NCBI RefSeq assembly: GCF_000972845.2
Contig: NC_040032.1
Span: 12,346,002-12,410,001 of the forward strand
DNA from: Larimichthys crocea
Lineage: Eukaryota; Chordata; Actinopteri; Sciaenidae
DNA: 64,000 nucleotides
Direction of reading: 5' to 3'
Shown here: positions 1-16,149 of the stretch, piece after piece
Numbering within the stretch: the first letter of the stretch is position 1
How the letters are laid out: each line of letters begins with the position of its first letter
Made by a program: the position numbers and the translations under genes
Notes under the pieces: model-generated
Told to the model about the DNA's origin: nothing
Databases searched by the model: none
What the model saw: only the letters and a program-made list of their open reading frames with translations

Positions 1-890
1 AACCCCAGCACAGAGCCAGATCAGTTTATTCTGGCCGATAGAAGATCTGCGGCATCCTGCTCGCACACATTAAAGCACCTGAGCCTTCTCAAGAAGTACA
101 GCCTGCTCTGTCCCTTCCTGTAGACAGCCTCCAGTCCAGTCAAGGTGCACACCTAAATATCTATAGCCCTCCACCACCTCCACCTCTTCATCCTGGATGG
201 AAACCTAGTCCTCCTGAAAGTCCAGGACTCTTTTTGTTAATCTAATACAACGAGTGAGCATGGTTAAAATAACTGAGTGTTATGAGTGTACAAGCCACAA
301 TATAGTAAGCAAGTTGATGAGAAATTCATTTCTCTGGAGTTATTATTGTCACTTGAGAAGCTGGCTCAATAACCTAAGGAAAGAAAGACAGATAGATGTC
401 ACTGAAGATCGCACTGGCCACAACAGACTCATAAAACATCCTCAGCATTGTCCGGCAGATGTTAAAGGACCTCAGCCGCCTCAGGAAAAAGAGTCAGCAC
501 TTATACTCCTCTACAGTCCAAGTGACAAGGCACCAACAACAGTCCTGTATTCACCATCATCACCCTTTTCAATACAACCAACTATTGCTGAGTCATCAGA
601 GAACTTCTGAAGGCGGCAGGATTCGGTGCAATAGTTGAAAACTGAGGTGAAGAGGGTGAAGAGGAAAGGAGCGAGGACAGTCCCCTGTGGGGCCCCAGTG
701 TTGCTGACCACCCTGTCAGACTCACAGCTCGTACATACTGTGGTCTGCCCGTCAGGTAGTCAACAATCCAGGACACGATGGGGGCCTCCACCTCCACCTG
801 CATTGCAGTCATCTTCTCAACCAGTAAAGCCGGATGGATTTTGTTAAAAGTACGGGAGAAGTCAAAGAACGTGATTCTCACAGATAGATA
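1..890 (-). mobile_element. Fragments of a non-LTR retrotransposon (LINE) reverse transcriptase
   Basis: Read on the minus strand, 880 down to about 515 gives broken reverse-transcriptase sequence: a FFDFS..FN..HPALL..K block, then SWIVDYLTGRPQYV, then NTGAPQGTVL.PFLFTL, then the FSDD catalytic-type motif followed by SAIVGCI. The blocks lie in different frames, so the copy is dead. Positions 1-235 hold a second piece, from the C-terminal side, with an EGYRYLGVHLDW-type block; 430-520 is another short LINE-like piece (LRRL.SFNICR). This block order is typical of the CR1/Rex/L2-like LINEs of teleosts. The exact family cannot be named without a repeat library. The region between the pieces (240-430) is not recognised. 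Confidence 0.75.
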
Positions 891-927
891 GACAGACAGA
901 CAGACACACAGACAGATAGACAGACAA

Positions 928-960
<33 letters not shown>

Positions 961-1126
961 TAGACAGACAGATAGATAGGCAGGCAGGCAGGCAGGCAGG
1001 CAGGCAGACAGACAGACAGACAGACAGATAGACAGACAGATAGATAGACAGGCAGACAGGCAGACACACAGACAGGCAGACACACAGACAGGCAGACACA
1101 CAGACAGACAGACAGGCAGACAGACT
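881..1126. repeat. GACA/GATA/GGCA compound microsatellite
   Basis: About 245 bp of imperfect tetranucleotide repeats (CAGA, with TAGA and GGCA variants), directly upstream of the stt3a promoter and abutting the LINE debris. Cysteine-rich reading frames over it (CLSVCLPVCLS type) are translations of the repeat and not genes. Confidence 0.95.
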
Positions 1127-1249
1127 GGACCTTTAAAGTCGGTCACGTCACTTTCCACCTGTAGGGGGAACCACCACGTTGCCTCCTCTCAGTAAGGACA
1201 CGTCACTACACTACAGCGTTAAGGTAGGGAACCAAAATCGACTGACAGG

Positions 1250-1403
1250 CTGAGGAACCAATCACAGCTGCGCGGAACTCCTGCCGACTGACGCTCGACC
1301 AATAAACGCGCCGCGTTGCCCCCGGTCGGGGGCGGGCTCAGGTCACGGTGAAGGAAAAGGCTGTTCCCGTGTGAACAGTGTATGAGCAGCAGGAGCGGAG
1401 CGG
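1250..1403 (+). promoter_or_regulatory. stt3a: stt3a promoter and non-coding first exon
   Basis: A GC-rich, CpG-containing stretch with CCAAT boxes at 1258-1262 and 1299-1303 and a GC box (GGGGGCGGGC) at about 1328-1337, as in housekeeping promoters. A strong donor (GCG|GGTGAGTG type) lies near 1403, so a short non-coding exon 1 of roughly 1340/1380-1403 is likely, spliced to the acceptor at 3810. The exact transcription start cannot be read from sequence. Confidence 0.6.
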
Positions 1404-2089
1404 GTGAGTGTTAACGTTAAATACCGGACCTGTTGGCTCGGTTTAAAGACACTTATTTGTGAGTTTAGCGTGTGGTTCTGCTGCTGGTTCTGAAGAACTC
1501 ACTCTTTTTAAAAAATATATAAAGAAAAAGAGGCGCGAGGATAGCTAGCTGTTAGCCTCGTTAGCTGCCCACACTTTAAAGTGAATCAACACTTTCGGCC
1601 TGATGCTGAAACATGTTTGTGTCATTTCAGACTCACACATGTTGTGTGTCGATGCATTTTAAGCTGCTGCTGTTTGTTTCTTTGCTGTGTGCAGCCGGTG
1701 GAGCTACCTGACTGTCAGTACCTGCGAGCCTGGCTGCTGTAACTTGAAGCCAGTGGGAGTCAGCGTTAAATTAAAGATGCTTTTAGATGGTTTGACTCTT
1801 TTTTTTTAAAAACTGAAGGAGTCAAAGCTTAAAAATAAATAAATAAACCTCCTGCACAAAGTTCTGCAGCGTGGCTGTGCTTCCTGGTTCCTGACTTCTC
1901 ATAGTGCGTGGCCTTATCTGGTTGGACTGGACTGGAAACAGGGATGCACTTTGATTTTTACTGTAGCTGACTTTTACTTAATTATGCAGCATTTATTTTA
2001 AATATATATTGGTGCACAGTCCAGCTGTTTATGCCCTCAGATAGAGACAGAGACAGAGATAACTTCACTGATCCTGAGGGAAATTCATA

Positions 2090-3300
2090 AAAATCAGAAT
2101 TTGAATTTAGACCTGTGCAAAGAAATTAAACCTATGCATGTCTATGAGGCCTTTGTGTATGTGTGGTTGTATAGTCGGATTAAAATGCATGTATAAAAAA
2201 TTAATAAAAGTATCTCTTCTTCTTAAATATGTGCACAGAAATTAGATGTGCAGCTAAATGACACCCGTGCTAAGATCTTTACAAATAGAAAACTATATAT
2301 AAAAAGTAAAAATAGATTTAAAAGAAAGTCCAGGACTATTTCTTTTCTAATATTACAACGAGTGAGCAGGGTTAAAATAATTGTGTAAAAGTGTTACAAG
2401 ACCTGTGCAAAGAAATTAAACCAGTGGTTCTTAACCTTGTTGGAGGTACCGAACCCTTCTTTAGTAAAAAATAAAACATGATTTTGTTTTTTTACTGGTG
2501 CACAAAATGAACCTTGTTCAAATAACAAAACCAACACAGTGCACGAACTCACAACAACTTACCTCAGTGTGACTTCTGCTGTTGCCTTTGAGAGACCAGT
2601 TCAGATATGCGTGGCTTCACCTTGGCAAGTGCCAGTCTCATGTCATTTTCACAGCAAAGTCTGTTCCTTTTCTTAGTTTTTATGTCCAGCATCCTCGAAA
2701 AACGATTGCTCACAAAGATATGTTGTAACAAATGGTATAAAAAATAATTCCAGGGCGGAGGCTCCACCGAACCCCTGAGACCGACTCACCGAACTCCTAG
2801 GGTTCGATCGAACCCAGGTTAAGAACCACTGAATTAAACCTATGCATGTCTATGAGGCCTTTGTGTATGTGTGGTTGTATTGTCGGGTTAAAATGCATGT
2901 AAAAAAAAATTACTTCTTAAATATGTGCAGCTAAATGACACCCGTGCTAAGATCTTTACAAATAGGAAACTATATATAAAAAGTAAAAATAGATTTAAAA
3001 AAAGTCCAGGACCATTTCTTTTTGTTATTCTAATATTACAACGAGTGAGCAGGGTTCAAATAATTGTGTAAAAGTGTTACAAGGCACAATATAGTATAAG
3101 TGATGTATGTTAGGAAGCAGCAAGTTGGTAAGAAATGTCAACCTTTGACGTAGTAAACGTACATTAACGTTAACCTATAATAAATCAGCCCTTTGTGTAT
3201 GTGTGGTTGTATTTTGGGTTAAAATGCATGTAAAAAAAAAAAAAGAAAGAAAAGAAATTCCCCTCGAGGGATTAATAAAAGTATCTCTTCTTCTTCTAAG
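2090..3300. repeat. Direct repeats in stt3a intron 1
   Basis: A roughly 300-bp segment (beginning around CTATGCATGTCTATGAGGCC, then TTTGTGTATGTGTGGTTGTAT, then TGACACCCGTGCTAAGATC, then GTCCAGGAC and ACAACGAGTGAGCAGG) occurs at about 2110-2420 and again at 2832-3080. A partial third copy lies at 3180-3350. A LINE-type 3' tail (CCCTCGAGGGATTAATAAAAG) is at about 3258-3285. The rest of the 2.4-kb intron 1 (1404-3810) shows nothing recognisable. Confidence 0.7.
2422..2831. mobile_element. Non-autonomous hAT element (MITE) in stt3a intron 1
   Basis: 410-bp element with identical 16-bp terminal inverted repeats (CAGTGGTTCTTAACCT) and a perfect 8-bp target-site duplication, AATTAAAC, at 2414-2421 and 2832-2839. 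An 8-bp duplication is the hallmark of hAT transposition. It has no transposase. The related repeat copy at about 2100-2150 keeps the uninterrupted target (AATTAAACCTATGCATG), which serves as a natural empty site. Confidence 0.92.
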
Positions 3301-3822
3301 AAGTTAAATATGTGCAGATAAATTAGATGTGCAGCTAACGAATAGAAAAATATATATAAAAAGAATAATTAAATAGAAATAAGAACTACAAATAGAGACT
3401 AGAAAGCTGCATTTCCTGCAAAGTGTGAAATTGCAATAAAGTTTGTTTTAAAGTCTGTACCTGAAGGAATGTATAAGTAGTGAAAGTGTTAAAGGTTGTG
3501 ACGTTCGTTTCTAGGGTTAGGTATGTAACATTTGAACGTGGAAAAAGTTGAATATATATTAAAGGTTGAATGCCGGTTCGGCATTAAAAATAAAACTATA
3601 TACAGTTAAATTTGGCTGTAGACGGTGGATGAAGGTCACAGCGTTTAGCAGAGGAGTGCAAATGGAGTCAGAAGTCACAGTGACAGAATGTCAGTGCAAC
3701 AAAGAATGAGATTGTCCTTTGTGTCCTCCTCATGACTGAGAGGTGTTATGTCCAGGTGGACTACACTTTCCAAATGAATGATCTCTCGGTGCTTGTCTTC
3801 CTCCCGTTAGGTAGTACGGTGA

Positions 3823-8391
<4,569 letters not shown>

Positions 8392-8807
8392 AACCTTCAG
8401 ACAGCAGTGAAAACAGCCTTTTAGCGCACAGCACTGAACGCCTTCCCCTGTGGTCTGCAGATGAGTTTGAAAAAAAAGAGTACTTTTTATACTTTTGTTT
8501 GGGGGAAGAAATTTGCATCCAAGAGATTTGTTTGTTTTGGGTTTTCTTTTTCTTCCTTTTTTTGTGGATGATTTTCTTTTTCTTTTTTTTATTTTGTTAT
8601 AATGAAATGTCTCATCTGGGATCAGAGGGAGCCAGTGTCAAACGTCCAGTCTGATGTCAGGAAATGTAATTTGCCAAGAAGTGGTTTCAAAAGAAAACAG
8701 TGTTCATTTCAGAGCGCGTTTGGATTTTTACAATGTGGTCAATTAAAGTGGGAATTAATGTGAGAAAAGTGTTCTGTCTGTCTTTTCTTTTCTTTTTAAA
8801 TGCACAG

Positions 8808-8817
8808 AATAAATAAA
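8808..8817 (+). terminator. stt3a: stt3a polyadenylation signals
   Basis: Overlapping AATAAA hexamers (8808-8813 and 8812-8817), about 420 bp after the stt3a stop. The same motif recurs in the duplicated segment near 10864-10872. Confidence 0.75.
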
Positions 8818-8838
8818 GCTGATTTGATGTGAAAATAT

Positions 8839-9303
8839 CAGGGTTCCCACACCTTTTTCATGAACAAATTCAAGCACCTTCAAGCACCAGCTTTTCCATT
8901 TTTCCAGCACCTTTTAAATAGGTAGCCTACTAGTTGTGTTTGCCATGATGGGAAGCGCAGCGGTGCCACTGTATGGCATAATAATATGGGTCTAATTAGC
9001 ATTATTTCATATGGTGGTAGATTGACTGTTTTGATTTTTAACTAATTGTGAATTGGCTTGTATTCTCAGCTTGTGAGCGGTGTATTTCCCGGCAGAACAC
9101 CAAGCAAGTATGATAACTGAGTTCTGCATGTAAAGCCGATTAGGAAACATTTTTGTTTTCTCTTGGTTTATTGAGATAGACATCACACAAATTTCAAGCA
9201 TTTTCAAGCACTTCACAAAATATTCAAGCATTTTCACAACCTTGAAAACACTGATTTGAAATTCAAGCATTTTCAAGGAATTCAAGCACCCGTGGGAACC
9301 CTG
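8839..9303. mobile_element. MITE with CAGGGTTCCCAC terminal inverted repeats
   Basis: 465-bp element bounded by CAGGGTTCCCAC and its complement GTGGGAACCCTG. It is flanked by AAATAT on both sides (8833-8838, 9304-9309). The interior is made of repeated TTCAAGCA motifs. Copy 2 of the surrounding duplication lacks the element, which confirms insertion. Probably hAT-like by its termini; the flanking duplication I can see is 6 bp, so the superfamily is uncertain. Confidence 0.85.
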
Positions 9304-9482
9304 AAATATGAAGATGATCCGTGTAGATCTGGATGAGACCTGCAACTCATTGAAAGCATAACTTGCTACTTGCTACATTTCTGTTTAAAAACATTTTTTT
9401 TATAGAAAACTGGACCAGACACCTTCATAATAAGGGAAACTACACTAAACAAAAATAAAAATGCAATACTTGTCTTTGTTCC

Positions 9483-9492
9483 NNNNNNNNNN
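9483..9492. other. Assembly gap (10 N)
   Basis: Ten undetermined bases. About 120 bp of sequence is repeated on both sides, so the gap is probably negative in size (an overlap that was not merged). Confidence 0.99.
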
Positions 9493-10702
9493 GTCTAACT
9501 TGGCTCTTTATTACTTTCTGTTTAAAAAACATTTTTTTGTAGAAAATGGACCAGACACCTTCATAATAAGGGAAACTACACTAAACAAAATAAAAATGCA
9601 ATACTTGTTCTTTGTTCCCATTTTTCATGACTTAAAGATTTTGTTCACAAATTTGTTATAAATCCATGTTAGTGAGCACTTGCCAAGAAATCCATCCATC
9701 TGATGGGTGTAGCAATCAAACATTCTGATTAAACAGCATGACTATATCAGAGCCTTGAACTGGGCACAGGCATTCATTAGGCATTGTACTGTGGCTATTT
9801 CAGAGCTACAGATGCATTTCTTTTCTTTCTCAGGGGCAAAATCTTGACACACCACTCTCGCCTTTGATTGGCTTGTAATCATCCTTCACTGGAATACATT
9901 AAACGTTAATAACTATTTTCATCAAATCCTCAAGAATTGAGGCTTGTGCTTTCCCTTTATCGGGCGAGGAACTGATATGGTCACTTCCATCTCTCAAAGG
10001 AGCAGAATCACGACTTTCTCCAGCCAATCACAAAGTCAGGCTAGGTCACAGGTAACATGGCTAGGGCCTCAATGGATCCTACTCAACCCCACCCTAATAT
10101 TTTTTGCACTCTATCACATGCTCGATGTTTTGAAAATACGTTCCGTAAGACATATGTCTGATTGTTAATTTAAAAGAAAAAAATGTCTTTGTTTATCCAC
10201 CATAACAAATCAGGGTTGTATTCCAAGAGTGCCCTATAAAGGGTTAAAATGCATCTACAGAAACACGATGATAACCAATGCTTCTTGATCAGGATCTTGA
10301 TAGAACACACTGTCAGGTGGAGTAATTATCTTGGAAGAAACATTTGTGCATAAAATCTGCACTTCAAATGGGAGCAAAAAGAAAACGTTTCTATAGATTT
10401 CAGTGTTCATTACTGATTACTTGCATTTCATTTGTTGATCGGTCACTGTTGTTGTTACTGGAGCTTAACATTAGTGTGATAGGAGTGTTGTCATATGCAC
10501 AGTACGTAAGCTGTATGATAGATTCAGACTTTTTAAATCAACTCTAGAAATCAAGATTCAAAGCATATCTTTTAAGTTAAGGCATATTCTTTTATGTGTG
10601 CATTTGGCAATACATGCCAACTTTGTTAAATAATAAAAGTATAGTGTTAGAGGAAAGTCTAGAATACATTCAGAACAGAGAAGAAAGCTAGACAGGAATC
10701 AT

Positions 10703-12180
10703 AGTCTGATGTCAGGAAATGTAATTTGCCAAGAAGTGGTTTCAAAAGAAAACAGTGTTCATTTCAGAGCGCGTTTGGATTTTTACAATGTGGTCAATTA
10801 AAGTGGGAATTAATGTGAGAAAAGTGTTCTGTCTGTCTTTTCTTTCTCTTTTTAAATGCACAGAATAAATAAAGCTGATTTGATGTGAGAACATGAAGAT
10901 GATCCGTGTAGATCTGGATGAGACTTACAACTCATTGAAAGCATAACTTGCTACTTTATTACATTTCTGTTTAAAAACATTTTTTTTGTAGAAAACTGGA
11001 CCAGACACCTTCATAATAAGGGAAACTACACTAAACAAAAATAAAAATGCAATACTTGTCTTTGTTCCCATTTTTCATGACTTAAAGATTTTGTTCTCAA
11101 ATTTGTTATAAATCCATGTTAGTGAGCACTTGCCAAGATAATCCATCCATCTGATGGGTGTAGCATATCAAACATTCTGATTAAACAGCATGACTATATC
11201 AGAGCCTTGAACTGGGCACTAGGCATTCATTAGGCATTGTACTGTGGCTATTTCAGAGCTACAGATACATTTCTTTTATCTCTCAGTAGGGCAAAATCTT
11301 GACACTCTACTTCGCCTTTGATTGGCTTGTAATCTATTCCTTCACTGGAATACATTAAACGTATTAACTATTTTCATCAAATCCTCAAGAATGTGATGCT
11401 TGTGCTTTACCCTTTATCGGGCGAGGAACTGTATATGGTCACTTTCATCTCTCAAAGGAGCAGAATCACGACTTTCTCCAGCCAATCAGCAAATGTCAGG
11501 TTATGTCACATTGCTATGGCCTCCAATGGATCCTACTCTAACCCTCACCCTAATATTTTTTGCACTGTATCACATGCGTGATGTTTTGAAATACGTTCCG
11601 TAAGACATATGTCTGATTGTTAATTTAAAAGAAAAAATGTCTTTGTTTATCGACCAATAACAAATCAGGGTTGTATTCCAATGAGTGCCCTATAAAGGGT
11701 TAAAATGCATCTACAGAAACACAATGATAGCCATGCTATTTGATCAGGATCTTGATATAACACACCTGTCAGGTGGAGTAATTATCTAGGAAGAGCCTCA
11801 AATTTAAGAAACATTTGTGCATATAAAACTTTCACTTCAAATGGGAGCAAAAAGAAAACGTTTTTGTAGATTTCAGTGTTTATTACTGATTTACTTGCAT
11901 TTCATTTGTTGAGTCGGTCACTGTTGTTGTTACTGGAGCTTAACACTTAGTGTGATAGGAGTGTTGTCATATGCACAGTACATAAGCTGTATGATAGATT
12001 CAAGACTTTTTAAATCAACTCTAGAAATCAAGTTTCAAAGCATATCTTTTAAGTTAAGGCAATATTCTTTTATTGTGCATTTGGCAATACATGCCAACTT
12101 TGTTAAAATAATAAAAGTATAGTGTTAGAGGAAAGTCTAGAATACATTCAGAACAGAGAAGAAAGCTAGACAGGAATCAT
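10703..12180 (+). repeat. Tandem duplication, copy 2
   Basis: 1478-bp head-to-tail copy of 8648-10702, lacking the MITE insertion and the N gap. No coding frame with recognisable protein is present in either copy; the short open frames around 9944-10168 and 11393-11603 are the same non-coding sequence in shifted frames. Confidence 0.9.
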
Positions 12181-12306
12181 GCCCGCCCTCCCTTAAAAAT
12201 GATAAAACAGTTCTTTACAGCTTCAGGTTAGTAAAACCATTTAAAAAGTGTTAAAAGGAGTTATAAAGTGTCCGTTAGCCCCAGTCCAGTACATTTATCA
12301 AGTTGA

Positions 12307-12312
12307 TTTATT
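12307..12312 (-). terminator. ckap2l: ckap2l polyadenylation signal
   Basis: AATAAA on the minus strand (TTTATT on plus), about 40 bp beyond the stop codon. Confidence 0.6.
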
Positions 12313-12349
12313 TTCTTTTCTTTTCAAAAGCACAAATATACAGAGCTCC

Positions 12350-14471
12350 TCACAGCCTGGGCTGGTCTGGCAGATCTTCCAGGAGTGCGGGGTTTTTTCT
12401 ATAGATGTAGGCGTTGGGATCGTCGTCCATCTTCACCAGCTCAGCCAGAGACGACACGCAGGTATCGTGATCCATCAGCATCGTCGGGAGGCGGGACGAT
12501 TTGCGCTGGATGCGGCTGGAACGTCGCACCGGAGTCAGAAACTTAAGATCTTTGATGTTGCTCTTCCTCCTGGATGCGCTTGCGCCGACATCGCCTTCGA
12601 TTGTCTTCTTGATACTGAACAGATTATATTTGAAAAGTGAATATACATGAATTTGAACTGTTTAATGGTTTAATTATGAAATCACTGACTGAAAGAATTA
12701 CGAAAAATAAATGGTGATCATGACGGACTCACCTCTGCAGGTATGGTGTAGTCTTTATACTGTACTTTACTACTGAAGCCTCCTCCCTCTGTGGTGTGGT
12801 CTCCATCACACAATCATCACTATCTACCTCCTCCTCATCATCATCTTCATCACCTTCCGTCTCACTTTCACTTTCTTCTCCTTCGTCCTTCACTTGCTCA
12901 ACCTTTGGCTGCTCGCTGACATCCTCAGGCGTTTCATTCTTCAGCTCCTCTTTCCTACATTCATCCTCTGGGTTGCTTTCCTTCACGACAGCACTGCACA
13001 CATCTGTCAACTGGGGAAGGTCTACACAAAAAAACAACTGCAATCAGAACAAATATTTCTCATCTGTAGACCAGAAATGTCAGTGAACCAAGTAGATCTA
13101 TTATTATTTGTAAGAACTGACTTAATGAAATCATGAACTTACCATCTTGGCATGTAGAAGGTGTCGACATGGCTTCCAAAGCGTCACACAGGTTCACAAC
13201 AATCTGTCCAATGAGAAGAAGAGAACATGTTAGTTCATCGCTGAGCATGAGAACATTTTTAGAACAACAGAAAAACAAGCCTGCTTCCTTACGTCATCCA
13301 TTCTGTCCTGTGGGTCAACAGGCAGATCGGCATCAGAGTTGGAGAGCAGATCTACGGTGGTGTCCATGATCGCTGGAGTTCGGCTGCGCGTTGTTGACTC
13401 TGCTCTCTGAGCATCAGCGGCAGAGGCTGGCTTGTGTGCTTCCGCGCCGAGTTCAGGTTCGGGGTTGCGCTGTGCAGCTGGCTGAGACTCTGGTCGGAGA
13501 TTAGCTTTAGGTTTTGCACAGACTTTGGTTTTTGGGGGTGCTGCTGCTGTCATGGCTGGTCTCTTGAAGGTTTTGCCCTTGGAAGCTTGCCACTGTGCCA
13601 GTTTCGCTCTGCAGAGGGAACGCAGTTCACATTTCTGATATACAGTAACACAAAAGGTGTGTGACCATGATTATACATATAAAAATGTTACCTTCTTTCC
13701 TCTGCAGTCTCCGTGGTCAGTCTGTACTGGCTGAGAGTGCTTGAGACAACAGGTCGGTTGACCTTCTTGTCCGTCGCTGGAATCTTTGGCAGGTCAGCAG
13801 CAGATCTGGAGATCATTTTTGTCACCCTTCCAACTCTTTGGCTTTCTGGTTTGAAACCTGCTCTGCTCAGGGTAGCACTCGACTTCCAGGTGGATCCAGT
13901 TTGCGTCACCTTTCCAACCCTCTGGCTCTCTGGTTTAGGGCCTGTACTGCTTACTGTGGCACTTGATTTCCAAATGGATCCAATTTTTGACTCGATAATC
14001 TTGCCTTTGTACATACCAGGGGCTGATTTTGAGGAGGGCACAGCTGCTGGTTGCTGTGGAGCTTCTGCTGCAATTATTTTTTTGTCTTTCACAGCCTTTT
14101 CAGCGAGGAAGGCCCGGCTATGCGTTTGTCGCTGGACATCAGTACCCTCTCTCTGCACAGTCAGTACCTTTTTCAGAGGCTTATCAGACGTTGACCGTGT
14201 GTCAGCCTGTCTGGCTTTGGCTTGGAGAACATTTTTTGCCAAGGTTTCTTCTCTTTTGCCGCTTTTCAGGTGGGAGGGAGCAGACGGTTTCTCTCTTTTG
14301 ATAAAGGACTTTGGCTGAGCATTTTCCTTGTTTTCCTAATACAGAAAAATACAACCATTAGTTAGTTAATTAGGCTGAATTTTGACATTAATGAACTTTG
14401 TAACTGTGCTCTTTCATATGATAACGTTAACTTACTCTTTTGTGGTTCCGCCTTGACACTGTGACGTCCAT
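12350..14471 (-). CDS. ckap2l: Cytoskeleton-associated protein 2-like (mitotic spindle protein)
   Basis: CKAP2/CKAP2L proteins bind spindle microtubules and centrosomes in mitosis and are destroyed by the APC/C. Coding exons on the minus strand: 14471-14436, 14335-13692, 13608-13293, 13203-13143, 13021-12733, 12614-12350; total 1611 nt, 536 residues, all GT-AG. The protein starts MDVTVSRRNHKR and has a KEN degron at residues 15-17. Two KVTQ/KM..S-type repeats follow with a KGKIIESKIGSIWKSS block. The family's C-terminal domain then begins RAKLAQWQASKGKTFKRPAM, continues through an acidic stretch, and ends with KDLKFLTPVRRSSRI, CVSSLAELV and YIYRKNPALL blocks. A non-coding exon 1 probably ends at 16150. 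The 5' UTR part of exon 2 begins at 14508. CKAP2L is preferred over CKAP2 on motif similarity; paralogue choice is less certain than family. Confidence 0.88.
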
Positions 14472-14894
14472 TGTGAAGCTTCAAACAGGTCAAATCAATG
14501 GGAATTTTCTGGAAGGAGAACAAAACAATGCATTTATAAACTTAATTGCAATAAATAACTTGCGTTATTAACTTAAATAAACCAGCATGCTGCAATTATA
14601 TTTGGTATAATCTGCAAGTAAGCTTCTTCTTTTTATTTTATTACACCTAACAGCTCACGTTATAGTTTAAACCAGGCATGTCTGGACTAGCCCATGAAGG
14701 CTGGTGGGTCTTGTGTGACTGTGGCTTTGAGTGTGTGACAGGCAAGCCAGCAAGCTGTAGAAACTTTGGGATAAAACTCAACTGCATATGTTGGAAATAT
14801 TCATGTTTTTAAAGAAAATAACAGATGATGTTACAAGTGCAATAATATCAACCGTTATTCGTCAGCATGATCTAATTTCCTGCCACAGCTGGCT

Positions 14895-15026
14895 GAGAGA
14901 GAGAGAGAGAGAGAGAAAGGGACAGACAGACAAAGAGAGAGAGAGAGGGAGGGACAGACAGACAGAGAGAGAGAGAGAGACAGAGAGAGACAGAGAGAGA
15001 GAGAGACAGAGGGAGGGACAGACAGA

Positions 15027-15075
<49 letters not shown>

Positions 15076-15544
15076 GACAGACAGACAGACACAGAAAGAC
15101 AGAGACAGACAGACAGACAGACAGAGACAGAAAGACAGAGAGAGAGAGACAGGCAGAAACAGACAGATAGAAAGAGAGGGAGACAGACAGACAGGGACAG
15201 AAACAGACAGACAGACAGATAGATAGAAAGAGAGGGAGACAGACAGACAGGGACAGAAAGAGAGAGAGACAGACAGGGACAGAAACAGACAGACAGACAG
15301 ATAGAAAGAGAGACAGAGACAAACAGACAGACAGAAACAGACAGATAGAAAGAGAGAGACAGACAGACAGAGAGGGAGACAGACAGACAGACAGACAGAG
15401 AGGGAGACAGACAGACAGACAGACAGACAGAGACAGAAAGACAGAGAGAGAGACAGACAGACAGGGACAGAAACAGACAGAAAGAGAGACAGACAGACAG
15501 ACAGGGACAGAAACAGACAGACAGACAGAAACAGACAGATAGAA

Positions 15545-15575
<31 letters not shown>

Positions 15576-15612
15576 GAGGGTGACAGACAGGGACAGAAAC
15601 AGACAGATAGAA

Positions 15613-15643
<31 letters not shown>

Positions 15644-15828
15644 GAGGGTGACAGACAGGGACAGAAACAGACAGAAAGAGAGACAGACAGACAGGGACAG
15701 AAACAGACAGAAAGAGAGACAGACAGACAGGGACAGAAACAGACAGAAAGAGAGACAGACAGACAGGCAGGGACAGAAACAGACAGAAAGAGAGACAGAC
15801 AGACAGGGACAGAAACAGACAGATAGAA

Positions 15829-15861
<33 letters not shown>

Positions 15862-15883
15862 AAGAGAGGGAGACAGACAGACC
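14895..15883. repeat. 1-kb GACA/GAGA microsatellite in ckap2l intron 1
   Basis: Nearly 1 kb of (ACAG)n and (AG)n with GATA and GGGACAGAAACAGAC higher-order units, the last recurring several times between 15190 and 15820. It lies wholly in the intron between the non-coding exon and the first coding exon of ckap2l. Long translations such as DRNRQKERQT or SLSLSLSVCLS are repeat artefacts. Confidence 0.97.
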
Positions 15884-16149
15884 AGAGCCAGATCTAAATT
15901 AAAATATGTACAGAGAAATTAAAAAACTGTTCAGGAGTTAAACTCTAAAAGTTACATTATATTAAAGCAGTGTGGCAGGTTATATTCATTAAAAAGCAGA
16001 AAACATGATATTAGCAGTTGTAGCTTAACTTAACTGACACGCGATAAGAGCTAATAACCGTCAGACGTTAGCTGTTTATAATTAGCCGTTACTTATTTAT
16101 GCTCTGTGGCGTTATATCTATATTTAAATGAACATAAACATGCACTCAC

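Larger units (their letters stand above)
8648..10702 (+). repeat. Tandem duplication, copy 1 (stt3a 3' end and downstream)
   Basis: Runs from AGTCTGATGTCAGG to AGACAGGAATCAT, and is followed immediately by copy 2 with the same start and end. It includes the last part of the stt3a 3' UTR and its poly(A) signal. The two copies differ by the 465-bp MITE, the N gap and many single-base indels. Around the gap the sequence before the Ns (about 9360-9482) is repeated after them (about 9500-9617), the pattern of an unmerged overlap between contigs. Confidence 0.9.

Noticed and set aside
582..1158. Cysteine-rich open frames (CLSVCLPVCLS type), possible small secreted proteins
   Set aside because: They are translations of the GACA/GGCA microsatellite and occur in several frames at once.
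2564..2767. 67-codon minus-strand frame as a transposase remnant
   Set aside because: It lies inside a 410-bp MITE and shows no transposase motif that I can recognise.
12796..14318. Plus-strand open frames over 12796-13136 and 13713-14318
   Set aside because: Antisense shadows of the ckap2l coding exons.
15190..15830. Regularly spaced GGGACAGAAACAGACAG units, CRISPR-like at a glance
   Set aside because: There are no unique spacers; everything between units is the same microsatellite, in a vertebrate genome.
14788..15902. Long charged or serine/leucine-rich open frames
   Set aside because: Repeat-encoded products of the (ACAG)n/(AG)n array in an intron of ckap2l.
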